64,000 nucleotides of DNA from Pseudomonas sp. SORT22 (GCF_018417635.1 NZ_CP071007.1:5736741-5800740); one strand, 5' to 3'; positions 41,349 to 51,197 are shown, numbered from the stretch's first letter. Program-made: numbers and translations. Notes: generated from the letters alone by a model not told the origin.

Positions 41349-41807
41349 TCAGCAAACCTCACGCACTTCGGCGTTCGGTACCAGTTTCAGGTATTGCGTC
41401 ATGTTCATGTGGATCAGGTGATCGTGATCACCGGCCTCGACATAGATATCGCCCTGACGGGTCAGGGTCGGGTCGAGCAGCATCTTGATCGAGTAAGCAT
41501 CGCCCAGTGCCGGAATGGCGCCACGCTCGCAGTCGCCGAACAGATGCGGCAGCCCGCTTTCATGGGTCATTTGCCAGGCGCCGGTGGCGCGCACCTTGCT
41601 CATGTCCAGGTGACGGTTGGCCGGTAGCACGGCCATCAGATAGTTGCCATGGCGGTCGTCGAGCATGACCGACTTGGCCACCCGCTCGGCGGGCACTCCA
41701 GCGGTACGGGCCGACTCAAGGCTGGTAGATGAGTGCGGGTGAGAAATGATGTCGTAGTCGCAGCCGGCCTTGTCCAGGCACTGCTGCAGGGTTTTTGCCA
41801 TACGCAT
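41349..41807 (-). CDS. YbaK/EbsC-type aminoacyl-tRNA deacylase domain protein
   Basis: A 152-residue protein with the YbaK / aminoacyl-tRNA-associated fold. 'YDIISHPHSSTSLESARTAGVPAERVAKSVMLDD' includes the conserved active-site Lys, followed by 'YLMAVLPANRHLDMSKVR', and 'GDCERGAIPALGDAYSIKMLLDPTL' further on. Relatives hydrolyse wrongly charged tRNAs; the amino-acid specificity here is unknown. The ATG at 41807 has GGAGGT five bases upstream; longer in-frame starts have none. Confidence 0.82.
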   Translation of the reverse strand: MRMAKTLQQCLDKAGCDYDIISHPHSSTSLESARTAGVPAERVAKSVMLDDRHGNYLMAVLPANRHLDMSKVRATGAWQMTHESGLPHLFGDCERGAIPALGDAYSIKMLLDPTLTRQGDIYVEAGDHDHLIHMNMTQYLKLVPNAEVREVC

Positions 41808-41909
41808 GATGCACCTCCGGATACAGCGCCCCCACTTCTGAAGTTTAGGCCGTGCTGCCGCAAGCAGCCGACTAAACTTATTGGACACGCACAGCCCGGG
41901 TGAATTCAG

Positions 41910-43283
41910 GTGATCGCTCGCTGGTGTCGGCACCTGCTGGTTTTATTGATGCTCGGCGCCCTGACGAGCGGTGTGGCTGCGCCCGGCAATCCGGTGCTGG
42001 TACTGAGTATCGACGACGCCATCGGCCCGGCCAGTGCCGACTACCTGATACGCGGCCTGGAGCAGGCCAAGACGCAGCAGGCGCAATTGGTGGTCATCCG
42101 CCTCGACACCCCGGGCGGGCTCGACAGCTCGATGCGCGCGATCATCAAGGCGATCCTCGCCAGCCCCGTGCCAGTCGCTACCTTCGTCGCCCCCGGTGGC
42201 GCCCGGGCGGCCAGCGCCGGCACCTATATTCTCTACGCCAGCCATGTCGCAGCCATGGCCCCGGGCACCAACCTCGGCGCCGCCACGCCGGTGCAGATCG
42301 GCGGGATGCCAGGCCCGCCGAAAGACCCGGCTGCGCCCACCGGCGACAAGCCAGCACCGAGCAGCGAACAAGACACCCTGACCCGCAAGCAGATCAACGA
42401 CGCTGCCGCCTATATTCGCGGTTTGGCGCAACTGCGCGGGCGCAATGCCGACTGGGCTGAACAGGCGGTACGCGAATCGGTCAGCCTGCCGGCCAACGAA
42501 GCCTTGCGCCTGAAAGTCATCGACCGCATCGCCAACGACCTGCCCGACCTGCTGCGCCAGCTCGATGGCAAAAGCCTCGAAGCCGCCGGCCAAGCCGTGC
42601 AGTTGCACACCGCCAACGTCAGCATCATCGAACGCGAGCCGGACTGGCGCACGCGCCTGCTGGCGGTGATCACCAACCCCAGCGTGGCGCTGATCCTGAT
42701 CATGATCGGTATCTACGGGCTGATGTTCGAGTTCATGAGCCCGGGCTCCGGGGTCGGCGGGGTGATCGGTGGCATCTGTCTGCTGGTGGCCCTGTATGCC
42801 TTGCAGTTGTTGCCGGTGAGCTATGCCGGTGCGGCGCTGATCCTGCTTGGCATCGCCTTCATGATTGCCGAGGCGTTCCTGCCCAGTTTTGGCGTGGTCG
42901 GCTTTGGCGGCATCGTTGCCTTCGTGGTCGGCGCGGTGATCTTGATGGACACCGACGTGCCCGGCTTCGGCATCCCCCTGGCGCTGATCCTGACCCTCGC
43001 CCTGCTCTCGGCGCTGCTGCTCGGCGGCGTGCTGGGCATGGCCATGAAGGCGCGTCAGCGCGCGCTGGTCAGTGGCGATGCCGGGCTGGTGGGTAGCCTG
43101 GCGACGGTGATGGCGGTCAATGACAGCGACCCGTTCATCGGTTCGGTGCAGGCGCAGGGTGAACAGTGGCAGGCCCAGTGCCAGACGCCACTGCAGGTGG
43201 GGCAACGCGTCCGGGTGATGACACGCAAGGGCGTACTACTGGACGTCAGCGCCGAGGCACAACCACCGGCGCAAGGAGACTGA
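41910..43283 (+). CDS. NfeD-family membrane serine protease
   Basis: A 457-residue protein with a signal peptide (1-23) and a ClpP-like periplasmic protease domain (about 28-225). The nucleophile Ser102 is in '[18 protein letters not shown]', and a likely base Lys160 is in '[18 protein letters not shown]'. Four or five membrane helices follow (about 250-365), then a C-terminal OB-fold NfeD domain (about 385-455). Known relatives cleave stomatin near its C-terminus. The start is a GTG at 41910. The slipin gene follows one base after the stop, a classic pairing. Confidence 0.88.
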   Translation: MIARWCRHLLVLLMLGALTSGVAAPGNPVLVLSIDDAIGPASADYLIRGLEQAKTQQAQLVVIRLDTPGGLDSSMRAIIKAILASPVPVATFVAPGGARAASAGTYILYASHVAAMAPGTNLGAATPVQIGGMPGPPKDPAAPTGDKPAPSSEQDTLTRKQINDAAAYIRGLAQLRGRNADWAEQAVRESVSLPANEALRLKVIDRIANDLPDLLRQLDGKSLEAAGQAVQLHTANVSIIEREPDWRTRLLAVITNPSVALILIMIGIYGLMFEFMSPGSGVGGVIGGICLLVALYALQLLPVSYAGAALILLGIAFMIAEAFLPSFGVVGFGGIVAFVVGAVILMDTDVPGFGIPLALILTLALLSALLLGGVLGMAMKARQRALVSGDAGLVGSLATVMAVNDSDPFIGSVQAQGEQWQAQCQTPLQVGQRVRVMTRKGVLLDVSAEAQPPAQGD

Positions 43284-43284
43284 G

Positions 43285-44031
43285 ATGTTTTTCGAACTGG
43301 GCTTTGGCGCCTTGCTGGCGCTGCTGGCGGTATTGTTGCTGTCGGCCTTTCGCATCCTGCGTGAATACGAGCGCGGGGTAGTGTTCCAGCTCGGGCGCTT
43401 CTGGCGGGTCAAAGGGCCGGGGCTGGTGCTGTTGATTCCGGGGATCCAGCAGATGGTCCGGGTCGACCTGCGCACCGTGGTGCTGGATGTGCCGCCACAG
43501 GATGTCATCACCCGCGACAACGTCTCGGTCAAGGTCAACGCGGTGCTGTACTTTCGCGTGCTCGACCCGCAGAAGGCGATCATCCAGGTCGAGGACTTTC
43601 TCATGGCCACCAGCCAACTGGCGCAGACTACCTTGCGCGCGGTGCTGGGCAAGCATGAGCTGGACGAACTGCTGGCCGAGCGCGAACGGCTGAACCTGGA
43701 CATCCGCCAGGTGCTGGATGCGCAAACCGATGCCTGGGGCATCAAGGTGGCCAACGTCGAGATCAAGCATGTCGATCTCAACGAGTCGATGATCCGCGCC
43801 ATTGCCCGCCAGGCTGAGGCTGAACGTGAGCGGCGGGCCAAGGTGATCCATGCCGAAGGTGAACTGCAAGCCTCGGAGAAACTGATGCAAGCGGCAGAAA
43901 TGCTCGGCCGCCAGTCGGGGGCGATGCAGCTGCGCTACATGCAGACCCTGGGCAGCATTGCTGGCGACAAGTCGTCGACGATTGTCTTTCCGTTGCCGAT
44001 AGAGATGCTTAAAGGGCTTGTGGATAAGTGA
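43285..44031 (+). CDS. Slipin (stomatin/SPFH family membrane protein)
   Basis: A 248-residue SPFH protein with an N-terminal membrane hairpin (4-22). The band-7 domain contains '[34 protein letters not shown]', '[20 protein letters not shown]' and '[32 protein letters not shown]'. A short coiled coil and the hydrophobic end '[13 protein letters not shown]' follow. Slipins form membrane oligomers linked to lipid microdomains and are partnered by the NfeD protease encoded just upstream. Confidence 0.92.
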   Translation: MFFELGFGALLALLAVLLLSAFRILREYERGVVFQLGRFWRVKGPGLVLLIPGIQQMVRVDLRTVVLDVPPQDVITRDNVSVKVNAVLYFRVLDPQKAIIQVEDFLMATSQLAQTTLRAVLGKHELDELLAERERLNLDIRQVLDAQTDAWGIKVANVEIKHVDLNESMIRAIARQAEAERERRAKVIHAEGELQASEKLMQAAEMLGRQSGAMQLRYMQTLGSIAGDKSSTIVFPLPIEMLKGLVDK

Positions 44032-44044
44032 GACTCATCGCGAG

Positions 44045-45445
44045 CTACCAGCCACCACCCAACGCCAGGAACAAGCCGATCTGCCCCATCGCCACCTGGG
44101 TATTGGCCGCCGCCAGTTGCGCGCGCATCTCGGTGTAGGTGCGGGTCGCCTGCAGGTCCGCCAGGAACGACTCACGCCCGGCCTGGTAAAACCTATGGGT
44201 CTGGTCTGCCGCCAGTTGCGCCGAACGCTCGGCATCGGCCAAGGCATCGCGGCGCTCCAGCAAGGCGCTGTATTGCGCAAGGCTGGTCTGGGTTTCGCGA
44301 ATGGCGTTGAGCACCACCCCGTCAAAATGCGCCAGCGCCGCCTGGGTCGAAGCTTGCGCCTCACGGATGCGCGCCCGCGAACCGTTGGTCGGTACATTCC
44401 AGGTCAGCAGCGGGCCGAAGCCCCAGCGGTTGGTCGCAGGTTTGCCGAGGTTTTCCAGGATACCGATGGTGCCCACCTGGGCACCGATGCTGATGTCCGG
44501 ATACAACTGCCCGGTGGCTACGCCGATAGTCGCCGTGGCCGCGGCCAGGCTGCGTTCGGCCTGGCGGATATCCGGACGGCGCTTGAGCAGCGCGGCGCCA
44601 TCGCCAACCGGCAGCACCTGGGCGATATGCGGTAGCTCGGCGCAATCGGCGGTTCCGGCCGGCAACTGGTTGAGCGGCTTGGCCAGCAGCATCGACAAGG
44701 TGTACAGGCCCGCTTCACGCGCAGCCTGGTAACGCGGCAGCTCGGCGCGCAAGGATTTGAACTGGGTTTGCGAGCGGGTCACCTGGGTTTCGTCACCACG
44801 CCCGGCACCGCGCAGGCGTTGGGTCAGGGTCACGCTCTGCTGCTGCAGGTCCAGGGACTCATGGGCGATATGGTATTCCTCGTTGGCCGCGCAGACCTGG
44901 GTGTAGGCACGTACCACGTCGGCCACCAGGGTGATGCGTGCGGTATCGGCGGCGGCCTGGGTCGCGTCGGCATTGGCCTGGGCGGCCTCGACGCCACGCT
45001 TGAGGGTGCCCCACAGGTCGAACTGGTAAGACGCGCTGATGATCGCCTCGCCGATGTTGGCCACCGGCACTTTCTCTGGTTGCAAAAAGGCTTCGCCGGA
45101 CTCCTGCAAACGCTGGGCGCCCAGCTTCACACCGCCGTTCAGGCCACCCTGGGCTTCGGCCTCTTCGACCTGGGCACGGGCCTTGGCGATGTTCGCCGCC
45201 GCCACACGCAGTTCGCTGTTGGCCGCCAGGGCCTGGCGCACCAGCTCATTGAGGCGTTCGTCCTGATACAGGTGCCACCAGTCTTTCGGCACGGGCGCCG
45301 AGACCACGCTGCTGGCGTCCTGGCGCAGTTGGCCCTGCAAGTCGGCGCGCTGGATCGCGGCATCCTCGGGCACGTTGCAGTCCGGCCCGACCATCTGGCA
45401 GGCCGACAGCAGCAGGCTCAAGCCGAGCAGTGACAGCCGTTTCAT
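44045..45445 (-). CDS. Outer-membrane efflux lipoprotein (NodT/OprM family)
   Basis: A 466-residue outer-membrane factor with a lipobox (LLLSAC, Cys16) and two OEP repeats: about 60-250, 'DWWHLYQDERLNELVRQAL', and 260-460, 'LLKRRPDIRQAERSLAAA'. It forms the trimeric exit channel for the HlyD and FUSC proteins encoded upstream. It is the last gene of the five-gene operon and overlaps the HlyD stop by four bases. Confidence 0.92.
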   Translation of the reverse strand: MKRLSLLGLSLLLSACQMVGPDCNVPEDAAIQRADLQGQLRQDASSVVSAPVPKDWWHLYQDERLNELVRQALAANSELRVAAANIAKARAQVEEAEAQGGLNGGVKLGAQRLQESGEAFLQPEKVPVANIGEAIISASYQFDLWGTLKRGVEAAQANADATQAAADTARITLVADVVRAYTQVCAANEEYHIAHESLDLQQQSVTLTQRLRGAGRGDETQVTRSQTQFKSLRAELPRYQAAREAGLYTLSMLLAKPLNQLPAGTADCAELPHIAQVLPVGDGAALLKRRPDIRQAERSLAAATATIGVATGQLYPDISIGAQVGTIGILENLGKPATNRWGFGPLLTWNVPTNGSRARIREAQASTQAALAHFDGVVLNAIRETQTSLAQYSALLERRDALADAERSAQLAADQTHRFYQAGRESFLADLQATRTYTEMRAQLAAANTQVAMGQIGLFLALGGGW

Positions 45446-46317
45446 TGGCCCTTGTCCTCAAGGATCGACACCGTCGCCGTACGCCCGGCGATCATGCGAA
45501 AGTCTGCCGGCACCTCATCGAAGGCAATCCGCACAGGGATCCGCTGGGCCAGGCGCACCCAGCTGAACGCCGGGTTGACGTTGGGCAGCAGGTTGGCGCC
45601 GCTGCTGCGGTCGCGGTCCTCGATACCGGCGGCAATGCTCTGCACCCGCCCGCTCAGTCGGGTGTTGTCGCCGAGCACGCGGATATCCACAGCCTGGCCG
45701 ATGTGAATGCCGGCCAGCTTGGTTTCTTCGAAGTAGCCATCGACGTGGTAGGAGTCGCTGTCGACCACCGACAGCACCGGCCGCCCGGCGCTGACGAATT
45801 CGTGGGCACGCGGCGCGCGGTCGTTGAGGTAGCCATCAACCGGGCTGCGCACCACCGAACGGTCGAGGTTCAACTGCGCAGCATCCACCGCCACCTGGGC
45901 TTCGGCCAGGGCCGATTCGGCGCGGGCCTGGCGCGACTGGCTCTCTTCCAGTTGCTCGGCGGCCACCAGGTTACCCAGGCCACGATTACGCCGGGCTTCG
46001 CGCTGGGCCTGGGCCAGGGTTTCCTTGCGCTCAGCCAGGGTCGCCTGGGCCTGGCGCAGGGCCAGGTGGAAGCGGTCCTGGTCGATGGTGAACAGCACGT
46101 CGCCACGCTTGACCACCTGGTTGTCGCGTACCTCTACCTGCTGGATCAAACCGGAAACATCAGGGGCGATCTGGATCACGTCGGCGCGGATGTGCCCGTC
46201 CCGGGTCCAGGGGGCGAACATGTAGTACATGACCATCTGCCAGACCAACACGGTCGCCAGCGTCACTACCAGCAGGGTCAGGACCACGCGGCCCAGGGTC
46301 AACAAGGGTTTTTTCAT
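45442..46317 (-). CDS. HlyD-family periplasmic adaptor (AaeA-like)
   Basis: A 291-residue membrane-fusion protein. One N-terminal helix (10-32) is followed by the lipoyl half 'IAPDVSGLIQQVEVRDNQVVKRGDVLFTID', a coiled-coil hairpin (about 75-140) and 'VRSPVDGYLNDRAPRAHEFVSAG'. A beta-barrel region 'YFEETKLAGIHIGQAVDIRVLG' closes it. It bridges the FUSC pump and the outer-membrane channel. The ATG at 46317 overlaps the DUF1656 stop. Confidence 0.92.
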   Translation of the reverse strand: MKKPLLTLGRVVLTLLVVTLATVLVWQMVMYYMFAPWTRDGHIRADVIQIAPDVSGLIQQVEVRDNQVVKRGDVLFTIDQDRFHLALRQAQATLAERKETLAQAQREARRNRGLGNLVAAEQLEESQSRQARAESALAEAQVAVDAAQLNLDRSVVRSPVDGYLNDRAPRAHEFVSAGRPVLSVVDSDSYHVDGYFEETKLAGIHIGQAVDIRVLGDNTRLSGRVQSIAAGIEDRDRSSGANLLPNVNPAFSWVRLAQRIPVRIAFDEVPADFRMIAGRTATVSILEDKGQ

Positions 46318-46526
46318 GGCAGCATCAGGTTTCGGCAAAAGTGATCGACCGTGCCGAGCAGCACGGCGTAAAGCGCAACGTTGAACAACGCCCGGTGCCA
46401 GACCAGGCGGTAGAAATGCACGCGGTTGAGCAACGCGTGCACACCGAGAAACAGCAAATAGGTGACGACCATCATCACCAGCAGCGTGGGCAGGAACACC
46501 CCGCTGATATCCAGATCTCCGATCAC
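46314..46526 (-). CDS. DUF1656 (AaeX-like) small membrane protein
   Basis: A 70-residue protein with two hydrophobic helices (about 11-32 and 46-63), typical of DUF1656/AaeX, which nearly always lies between a FUSC pump gene and a HlyD gene. Its role in the pump is unknown. Both ends overlap neighbours by four bases. Confidence 0.9.
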   Translation of the reverse strand: MIGDLDISGVFLPTLLVMMVVTYLLFLGVHALLNRVHFYRLVWHRALFNVALYAVLLGTVDHFCRNLMLP

Positions 46527-48613
46527 AGCGGCGCTCCATCGATGCCATAGGGCAGTTGTTGCTGATCGTCGGAGGGCTCAAGCACCACCTCGACCCCCGG
46601 CAACAGCGCCAGGCGCAGGCCGCTCAAGGCGTGCAACAGGTGCACCCGGGCCTCGGCGCTGTCGGCCAGGTCGTTGAGGTTGAGGGCGCGACGGGCGCGC
46701 TCCATGCTCTGCAACAGCACCTCGGGCGCGTGCAGCCGACGGCGCGCGTGCAGGCAGGCCTGAAAGTGTTCGCCCACCTCTTCCACCACCCGCTCCAGCA
46801 ACTGGCGCGGCTGCGCGCCGACCCGTGGCATATAGGCCAGCAGGTCGAGCAGGTTCAGGCCCACGCGCAGGTCTCGCAGGGCGGTGCCGGTGTCCTGGCC
46901 GGTCTGGGTCAGGCGCGGCAGTTGCTGCATCAGCCGGTCGAGCATCTGCACGCCCAGGTGCCGGTGCTCAGCCAGCGTGGCCGGCTGGGTCATGCCGACG
47001 ATGTCGTGCCAGCTGAAACGGGTCAGGCGCTTGGCCGCAAGCTCAACGCCGAACGGGCGCACCACCAGGGTCCAGACGAAGGCGAACAGCAAGCCCACCG
47101 GCCCGGCCAGGTTGGCGTTGATGAAGGTCAGGAAGTTGGCGTCGTAGGCGCCCTGGATGCTGATGAACGAGGCGGTGTTGACGATAGTCAGCAAGGTGCC
47201 CAGGTAGAAGCGCGGCTGCACGGTCAGGGTGCCGACGCAGATGCACGGTATGGCGAAGGCCAGCACCAGCATCGGAAAGTCATGCAGGTTGGGCAGCACC
47301 AGAAACAGGTAAAGGCTGGCAAACAGCACCGACAGCGAAGTCCAGAAGAAGAACCGGTAGATCTGCGGCGCCGGATCGTCCATGGCGGCAAAGAAGCTGC
47401 AGGCCACGGCGGCGAGAATCACCGCGCTGCCGCCGTCGCCCCAGCCGAGCAAAATCCACAGGGTGGTGGCAACGATGATCGCGCTGACGGTGGAGAACAC
47501 CGAGTAGAGCATCAGCCCCCGGTCGAAGAACGGCGTCAGCCGGCCCAGGCGCCAGTGCCGATACACCGCGCGCCAGGGCGAGAGGTCTTCGTTGCGGATG
47601 GCGTGCTGCAGGCTGCAACAGTCTTGCCACAGGTCGGCCCATTCAGCCAGGCGATAGAGCGCGTTGGACAGCAGCAGCGAGGCGCGCTCATCAAGGGCGG
47701 CGGCGCTCGGTTGCATATGTTCGATGTGCGCACGCAACGCCGACCAGCGTGCCGGCGATGGATCCTGCGCGGTGCCCTGCAGCCAGGCGCGGGCTTCGCT
47801 CAGCAATGGCTGCAGCTGTTCGCTCTGGGCCGGGGCACGGCCTTCGAGGGCGAGCAAGGCGTCGTCGAGGGCATCGATCACCGGTAGCAGGTGGATCATC
47901 CGCCCACGTAGCTCGCGGGCATTCTTCACCGTTTGCGGCCGTGCGCCTTCATGGGACAACTGGCCGATCATCAGCTCCAGCGAGTTGAAGGTGGTGACCA
48001 TCGAGGCACGCAAGCCGCCGACTTTATCGGCAGTCGCCTCGCGGGCCAGGAAGGTATCGCTGTAGCGGATCGCCTCGTTGAACCAGTTGCCAGTGGCGCC
48101 AACCAGCACCGGGGTCAGGCGCCGTGGCCAGAAGATCGCTCCGACCACTGCCGCACAGACGATGCCCAGGCAGATCTCCTGGGCCCGCGACGAGGCAATG
48201 TCGAACACTGCCAGCGGGTCGTCGACCACCGGCAGGGCGATCATCGGCAGGGTGTAGCCGGCCAGCATCAGCGCATAGCTGTTGGCGGTGCGCAGGTGCA
48301 GCGAGAGGAACAGCAAGGTGCCGGTCCACAGCGCCACGGCGACGGTCAAAAGCACTGGCGTCTGCACCAGCAGCGGCACCAGGAACACCGCCCCGGCAGC
48401 GCCGAGCAAGGTGCCCATGGCGCGATACAGGGCCTTGGAACTGGTGGGCCCGACGAACGGGCTGGAGACGATATACACCGTAGCCATGGCCCAGTAAGGC
48501 CGGGGCAGTTGCATGAGCAAGGCGATGTACAGGGCGATCATCGACGCGGCGAAGGTGCGCACCCCGTAGAACCAGTCGCGCGCCGGCGGCATCGAGCTGA
48601 AAAAACCGTTCAC
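46523..48613 (-). CDS. FUSC-family efflux pump (AaeB-like)
   Basis: A 696-residue inner-membrane protein with two blocks of about six helices (residues about 10-170 and 350-500), each followed by a cytosolic domain, the arrangement of the aromatic-acid exporter AaeB / FUSC family. It starts 'FYGVRTFAASMIALYIALLMQLPRPYWAMATVYIVSSPFVG'. The likely cargo is aromatic or phenolic acids or similar toxic anions. The start is taken as GTG at 48613, overlapping the marR stop as GTGA; an ATG seven codons later is possible. It is the second gene of the operon. Confidence 0.9.
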   Translation of the reverse strand: MNGFFSSMPPARDWFYGVRTFAASMIALYIALLMQLPRPYWAMATVYIVSSPFVGPTSSKALYRAMGTLLGAAGAVFLVPLLVQTPVLLTVAVALWTGTLLFLSLHLRTANSYALMLAGYTLPMIALPVVDDPLAVFDIASSRAQEICLGIVCAAVVGAIFWPRRLTPVLVGATGNWFNEAIRYSDTFLAREATADKVGGLRASMVTTFNSLELMIGQLSHEGARPQTVKNARELRGRMIHLLPVIDALDDALLALEGRAPAQSEQLQPLLSEARAWLQGTAQDPSPARWSALRAHIEHMQPSAAALDERASLLLSNALYRLAEWADLWQDCCSLQHAIRNEDLSPWRAVYRHWRLGRLTPFFDRGLMLYSVFSTVSAIIVATTLWILLGWGDGGSAVILAAVACSFFAAMDDPAPQIYRFFFWTSLSVLFASLYLFLVLPNLHDFPMLVLAFAIPCICVGTLTVQPRFYLGTLLTIVNTASFISIQGAYDANFLTFINANLAGPVGLLFAFVWTLVVRPFGVELAAKRLTRFSWHDIVGMTQPATLAEHRHLGVQMLDRLMQQLPRLTQTGQDTGTALRDLRVGLNLLDLLAYMPRVGAQPRQLLERVVEEVGEHFQACLHARRRLHAPEVLLQSMERARRALNLNDLADSAEARVHLLHALSGLRLALLPGVEVVLEPSDDQQQLPYGIDGAPL

Positions 48614-49062
48614 GTCGGCACGCCCGGGGTGCGCTGGGCAGCGTCTTCGAAGGCGCGCAGCACACGCAGGGTGGCCAGCAGGTCGGCTTCGTCGATGCCC
48701 TGCAGCACTTCGCGGCGCAGGCGCACCAGTTCGCCTTCGATGGCTTCGGCCAATACCCGACCGCTGGCGGTCAGGCTCAGGGCCTTGGCCCGGCGATCGA
48801 CCGGATCTTCCGTACGGCAGACAAAGCCTGCATTGCACAGCTGGTCGAGCAGGCGCACCAGCGACGGGCTTTCGAGCCCCGCCGCCTGGGCTACGGCGAC
48901 CTGGTGCACGCCATCGCCCAGGCGCACGATCATCAGCAAAGGGACCGCGCAGGCTTCGGAAATGCCGTAGCCGGCCAGGGTCGCCTGGCAGATGCGCCGC
49001 CAGTGCCGGCCGGCCACCACCATGCCGCTGCTGATGTTGAGTTGCAGTGCGTCGAGGGTCAT
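48610..49062 (-). CDS. MarR-family transcriptional regulator
   Basis: A 150-residue winged-helix regulator with 'VHQVAVAQAAGLESPSLVRLLDQLCNAGFVCRTEDPVDRRAKALSLTASGRVLAEAI', the recognition helix and wing of MarR proteins. It heads the efflux operon and almost certainly represses it until an aromatic ligand binds. A 28-base near-perfect palindrome 18 bases before its ATG is the probable operator. Confidence 0.92.
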   Translation of the reverse strand: MTLDALQLNISSGMVVAGRHWRRICQATLAGYGISEACAVPLLMIVRLGDGVHQVAVAQAAGLESPSLVRLLDQLCNAGFVCRTEDPVDRRAKALSLTASGRVLAEAIEGELVRLRREVLQGIDEADLLATLRVLRAFEDAAQRTPGVPT

Positions 49063-49080
49063 GAAGGGAGGTTCGTGGCT

Positions 49081-49108
49081 ATATTCATAGTTTGCTAACT
49101 ATCAATAT
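49081..49108. promoter_or_regulatory. Palindromic operator of the MarR-controlled efflux operon
   Basis: Arms ATATTCATAGTT (49081-49092) and AACTATCAATAT (49097-49108) are complementary at 11 of 12 positions around a TGCT spacer. The inner 6-base arms ATAGTT/AACTAT are perfect. The site lies 18-46 bases upstream of the marR start, where it would overlap the promoter. Autorepression is inferred. Confidence 0.7.
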
Positions 49109-49156
49109 TCTTCGATCACCGCCCCTGCCGTCAATAGTGGCTGACAAACGTCATGT

Positions 49157-49975
49157 TCAAGGTTGCAGTTGATCGTCCAGCTTCATGTTCAGCGCCAGCT
49201 TGCTGCCCAGGCTGATCGCCTGCTCGCGCCAGAACAGGTAACGCAGGGCGTTGTTGACCTCGCTGAAATGCACCGCCAGCTCTTCGGCAGCCTGCATCAC
49301 TCCGGCCACGGCGGCCAGTTCCAGCCAGTACACGGCGGCCTTGCTGTCGACGTTGACCGTCAGCCCATGCAGCAGGCGATAGCCGACCTCGAAGCGGCAG
49401 CGTGCGTCACCGCGCTGGGCGCCGCGCAGGAACCAGCGGTAGGCCTGCTGCAGGTCGACCTGCCAGTCCTGGCTGTCGCTGTCACAGATTTCTTCTTCGT
49501 AGAGATCACCCAACGCCGCGGCGGCGTGTTCCAGGCCACGCTCGAACGCCTGCTGGTAGTACTCCGCCGCACTGGCATAGGCGACCTCCACTCCCTTGCC
49601 GAAGTAATGCTGCTGGCCGAGGTTGAACCAGGCTGCGGCACTGCCCTGCAGGGCCGCCATACGCAGCAGGTGCCCGGCCAGGGTCGGGTCGGCGCGCCAG
49701 TACTTGCCATTGAGCCAGATCCAGCCCAGGTCGTTGAGCGCGCCGACGTTGCCTTCCAGGGCCTGGGCGCGCAGGTCGTCGTACACCGCCTGCAGGTCGC
49801 TGGCTTCGTCCAGGCGGCTGATCAGGGCGAAACTCTCGCCCAGCACTGCCCGCTGGCTGGGCATGCCGACCCCGGCGTACAACCGCTGCAGGCGGCCAGG
49901 GCGGCCGGGCGCAGGGATGATCCGCTCGGGCAACAGGCGCTCAAGCAGTGGGTAGATGTTGCTTGCAGCTGACAT
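49157..49975 (-). CDS. Sel1/TPR-like repeat protein
   Basis: A 272-residue soluble helical protein. From about residue 80 it contains Sel1-like repeats: 'GNVGALNDLGWIWLNGKYWRADPTLAGHLLRMAALQGSAAAWFNLGQQHYFGKGVEVAY', then 'AAEYYQQAFERGLEHAAAALGDLYEE', then 'AYRWFLRGAQRGDARCRFEVGYRLLHG'. Such repeats form protein-binding solenoids. No enzymatic domain or signal peptide is seen. The ATG at 49975 is chosen for its GAGGAC ribosome binding site. Function unknown. Confidence 0.78.
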   Translation of the reverse strand: MSAASNIYPLLERLLPERIIPAPGRPGRLQRLYAGVGMPSQRAVLGESFALISRLDEASDLQAVYDDLRAQALEGNVGALNDLGWIWLNGKYWRADPTLAGHLLRMAALQGSAAAWFNLGQQHYFGKGVEVAYASAAEYYQQAFERGLEHAAAALGDLYEEEICDSDSQDWQVDLQQAYRWFLRGAQRGDARCRFEVGYRLLHGLTVNVDSKAAVYWLELAAVAGVMQAAEELAVHFSEVNNALRYLFWREQAISLGSKLALNMKLDDQLQP

Positions 49976-50112
49976 GTTCGTCCTCATTGAACTACCCACA
50001 GATCCAACAGCGGGAGTGATGAGGCGTGATTCTGCGCACGGCCACGACAAAACCTGTCGCGAACGATTCAGTTAGGGCACTCAACTGCTTCATCCTTGAT
50101 CTGGATACATAA

Positions 50113-51192
50113 ATGGCTAATTGCCATATCACTGCGCTGGCGCCATGCTACAACCGCAAGCCTAGACAAGGACGCCACCTTTTGCCCTCCGCCACGACAC
50201 GCGCCACCCTCAGCCGCCAATGGGAGTTGCTGCGCCAGTTGCCCAGCCGCTCACCGGGCATTACCAGTGCCGAGCTGGTTGGCCGCCTGCAGGACGCAGG
50301 ATTCACCATCAGCAAGCGCAGCATCGAACGCGATCTCAACGAGCTTTCGCTGATTTTTCCGCTGGAGCGCAACGACAAGAGCATCCCGTACGGCTGGCAC
50401 TGGGCAGCCAACGCCTGCATTGAATTGCGCGGTATCAGTGTCAGTGAGGCGCTGAGCCTGGCGCTGGTGGAAGAGGCGGTACGCCCGCTGTTGCCGGGGA
50501 GCATGCTCAAGGTGTTGGACCCGCGCTTCAGCCATGCCCGGCAGAAGCTCGAACACCTGTCGGGAGCGAACAAGGTGGCGCGCTGGCTGGACAAGGTCGC
50601 CAGCGTACGCCCGGACATGAACATGCAGGCCCCGGAAGTGCCCGACAGTATCCTCGAGACCGTGCAGCATGCGCTGCTTGAGGAATACCAGCTGCACTGC
50701 CAGTACTACTCGGCGCACAACGACAAGCTCAGCGAACTGACCCTCAACCCGCTGGCGTTGATTCAGCGCGGCCAGGTCAGCTACCTGATTGCCACCGCTG
50801 CGCCCTATACCGACATACGCCAGTTCGCCGTGCATCGCTTTCGCAAACTGCGCATTCTCGACAGCCCCACCGAAGGCCTGCGCGCCTTCGACCTGCAAGC
50901 GTACCTGCGCAGCGACGCCCTGCAGTTCGGCGATACCGACAAGATCGAACTGCAGGCCTGGATCAGCGACAACCTCGCCCGCCTGGTGCGCGAGACGCCG
51001 CTGTCGGCCGATATGCACCTGACCCCGCTGGACGCCGGGCACCGCCTCAAAGCTACCGTCAGCAACAGCTGGCAGCTGCGCTGGTGGCTACTGAGCCAGG
51101 GTGACGGGCTGATCGTCGAGCAGCCCCTGAGCCTGCGCCAGCAAATTGCCGAAACCCTCAACAATGCTGCGGCGCAGTACCAAAGCGCCTGA
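50113..51192 (+). CDS. WYL-domain transcriptional regulator (YafY-like)
   Basis: A DeoR/YafY-type regulator with an N-terminal winged helix ('LSRQWELLRQLP', 'AELVGRLQDAGFTISKRSIERDLNELSLIFPLE'). A WYL ligand-binding domain follows (about 165-290, 'LNPLALIQRGQVSYLIATA', 'IRQFAVHRFRKLRILD') and then a C-terminal extension. From the ATG at 50113 it has 359 residues. A TTG at 50182 with AAGGA nine bases upstream gives a start closer to the family's usual N-terminus and may be the real one. It is convergent with the tau-like operon, and its targets are unknown. Confidence 0.85.
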   Translation: MANCHITALAPCYNRKPRQGRHLLPSATTRATLSRQWELLRQLPSRSPGITSAELVGRLQDAGFTISKRSIERDLNELSLIFPLERNDKSIPYGWHWAANACIELRGISVSEALSLALVEEAVRPLLPGSMLKVLDPRFSHARQKLEHLSGANKVARWLDKVASVRPDMNMQAPEVPDSILETVQHALLEEYQLHCQYYSAHNDKLSELTLNPLALIQRGQVSYLIATAAPYTDIRQFAVHRFRKLRILDSPTEGLRAFDLQAYLRSDALQFGDTDKIELQAWISDNLARLVRETPLSADMHLTPLDAGHRLKATVSNSWQLRWWLLSQGDGLIVEQPLSLRQQIAETLNNAAAQYQSA

Positions 51193-51197
51193 GCCGC

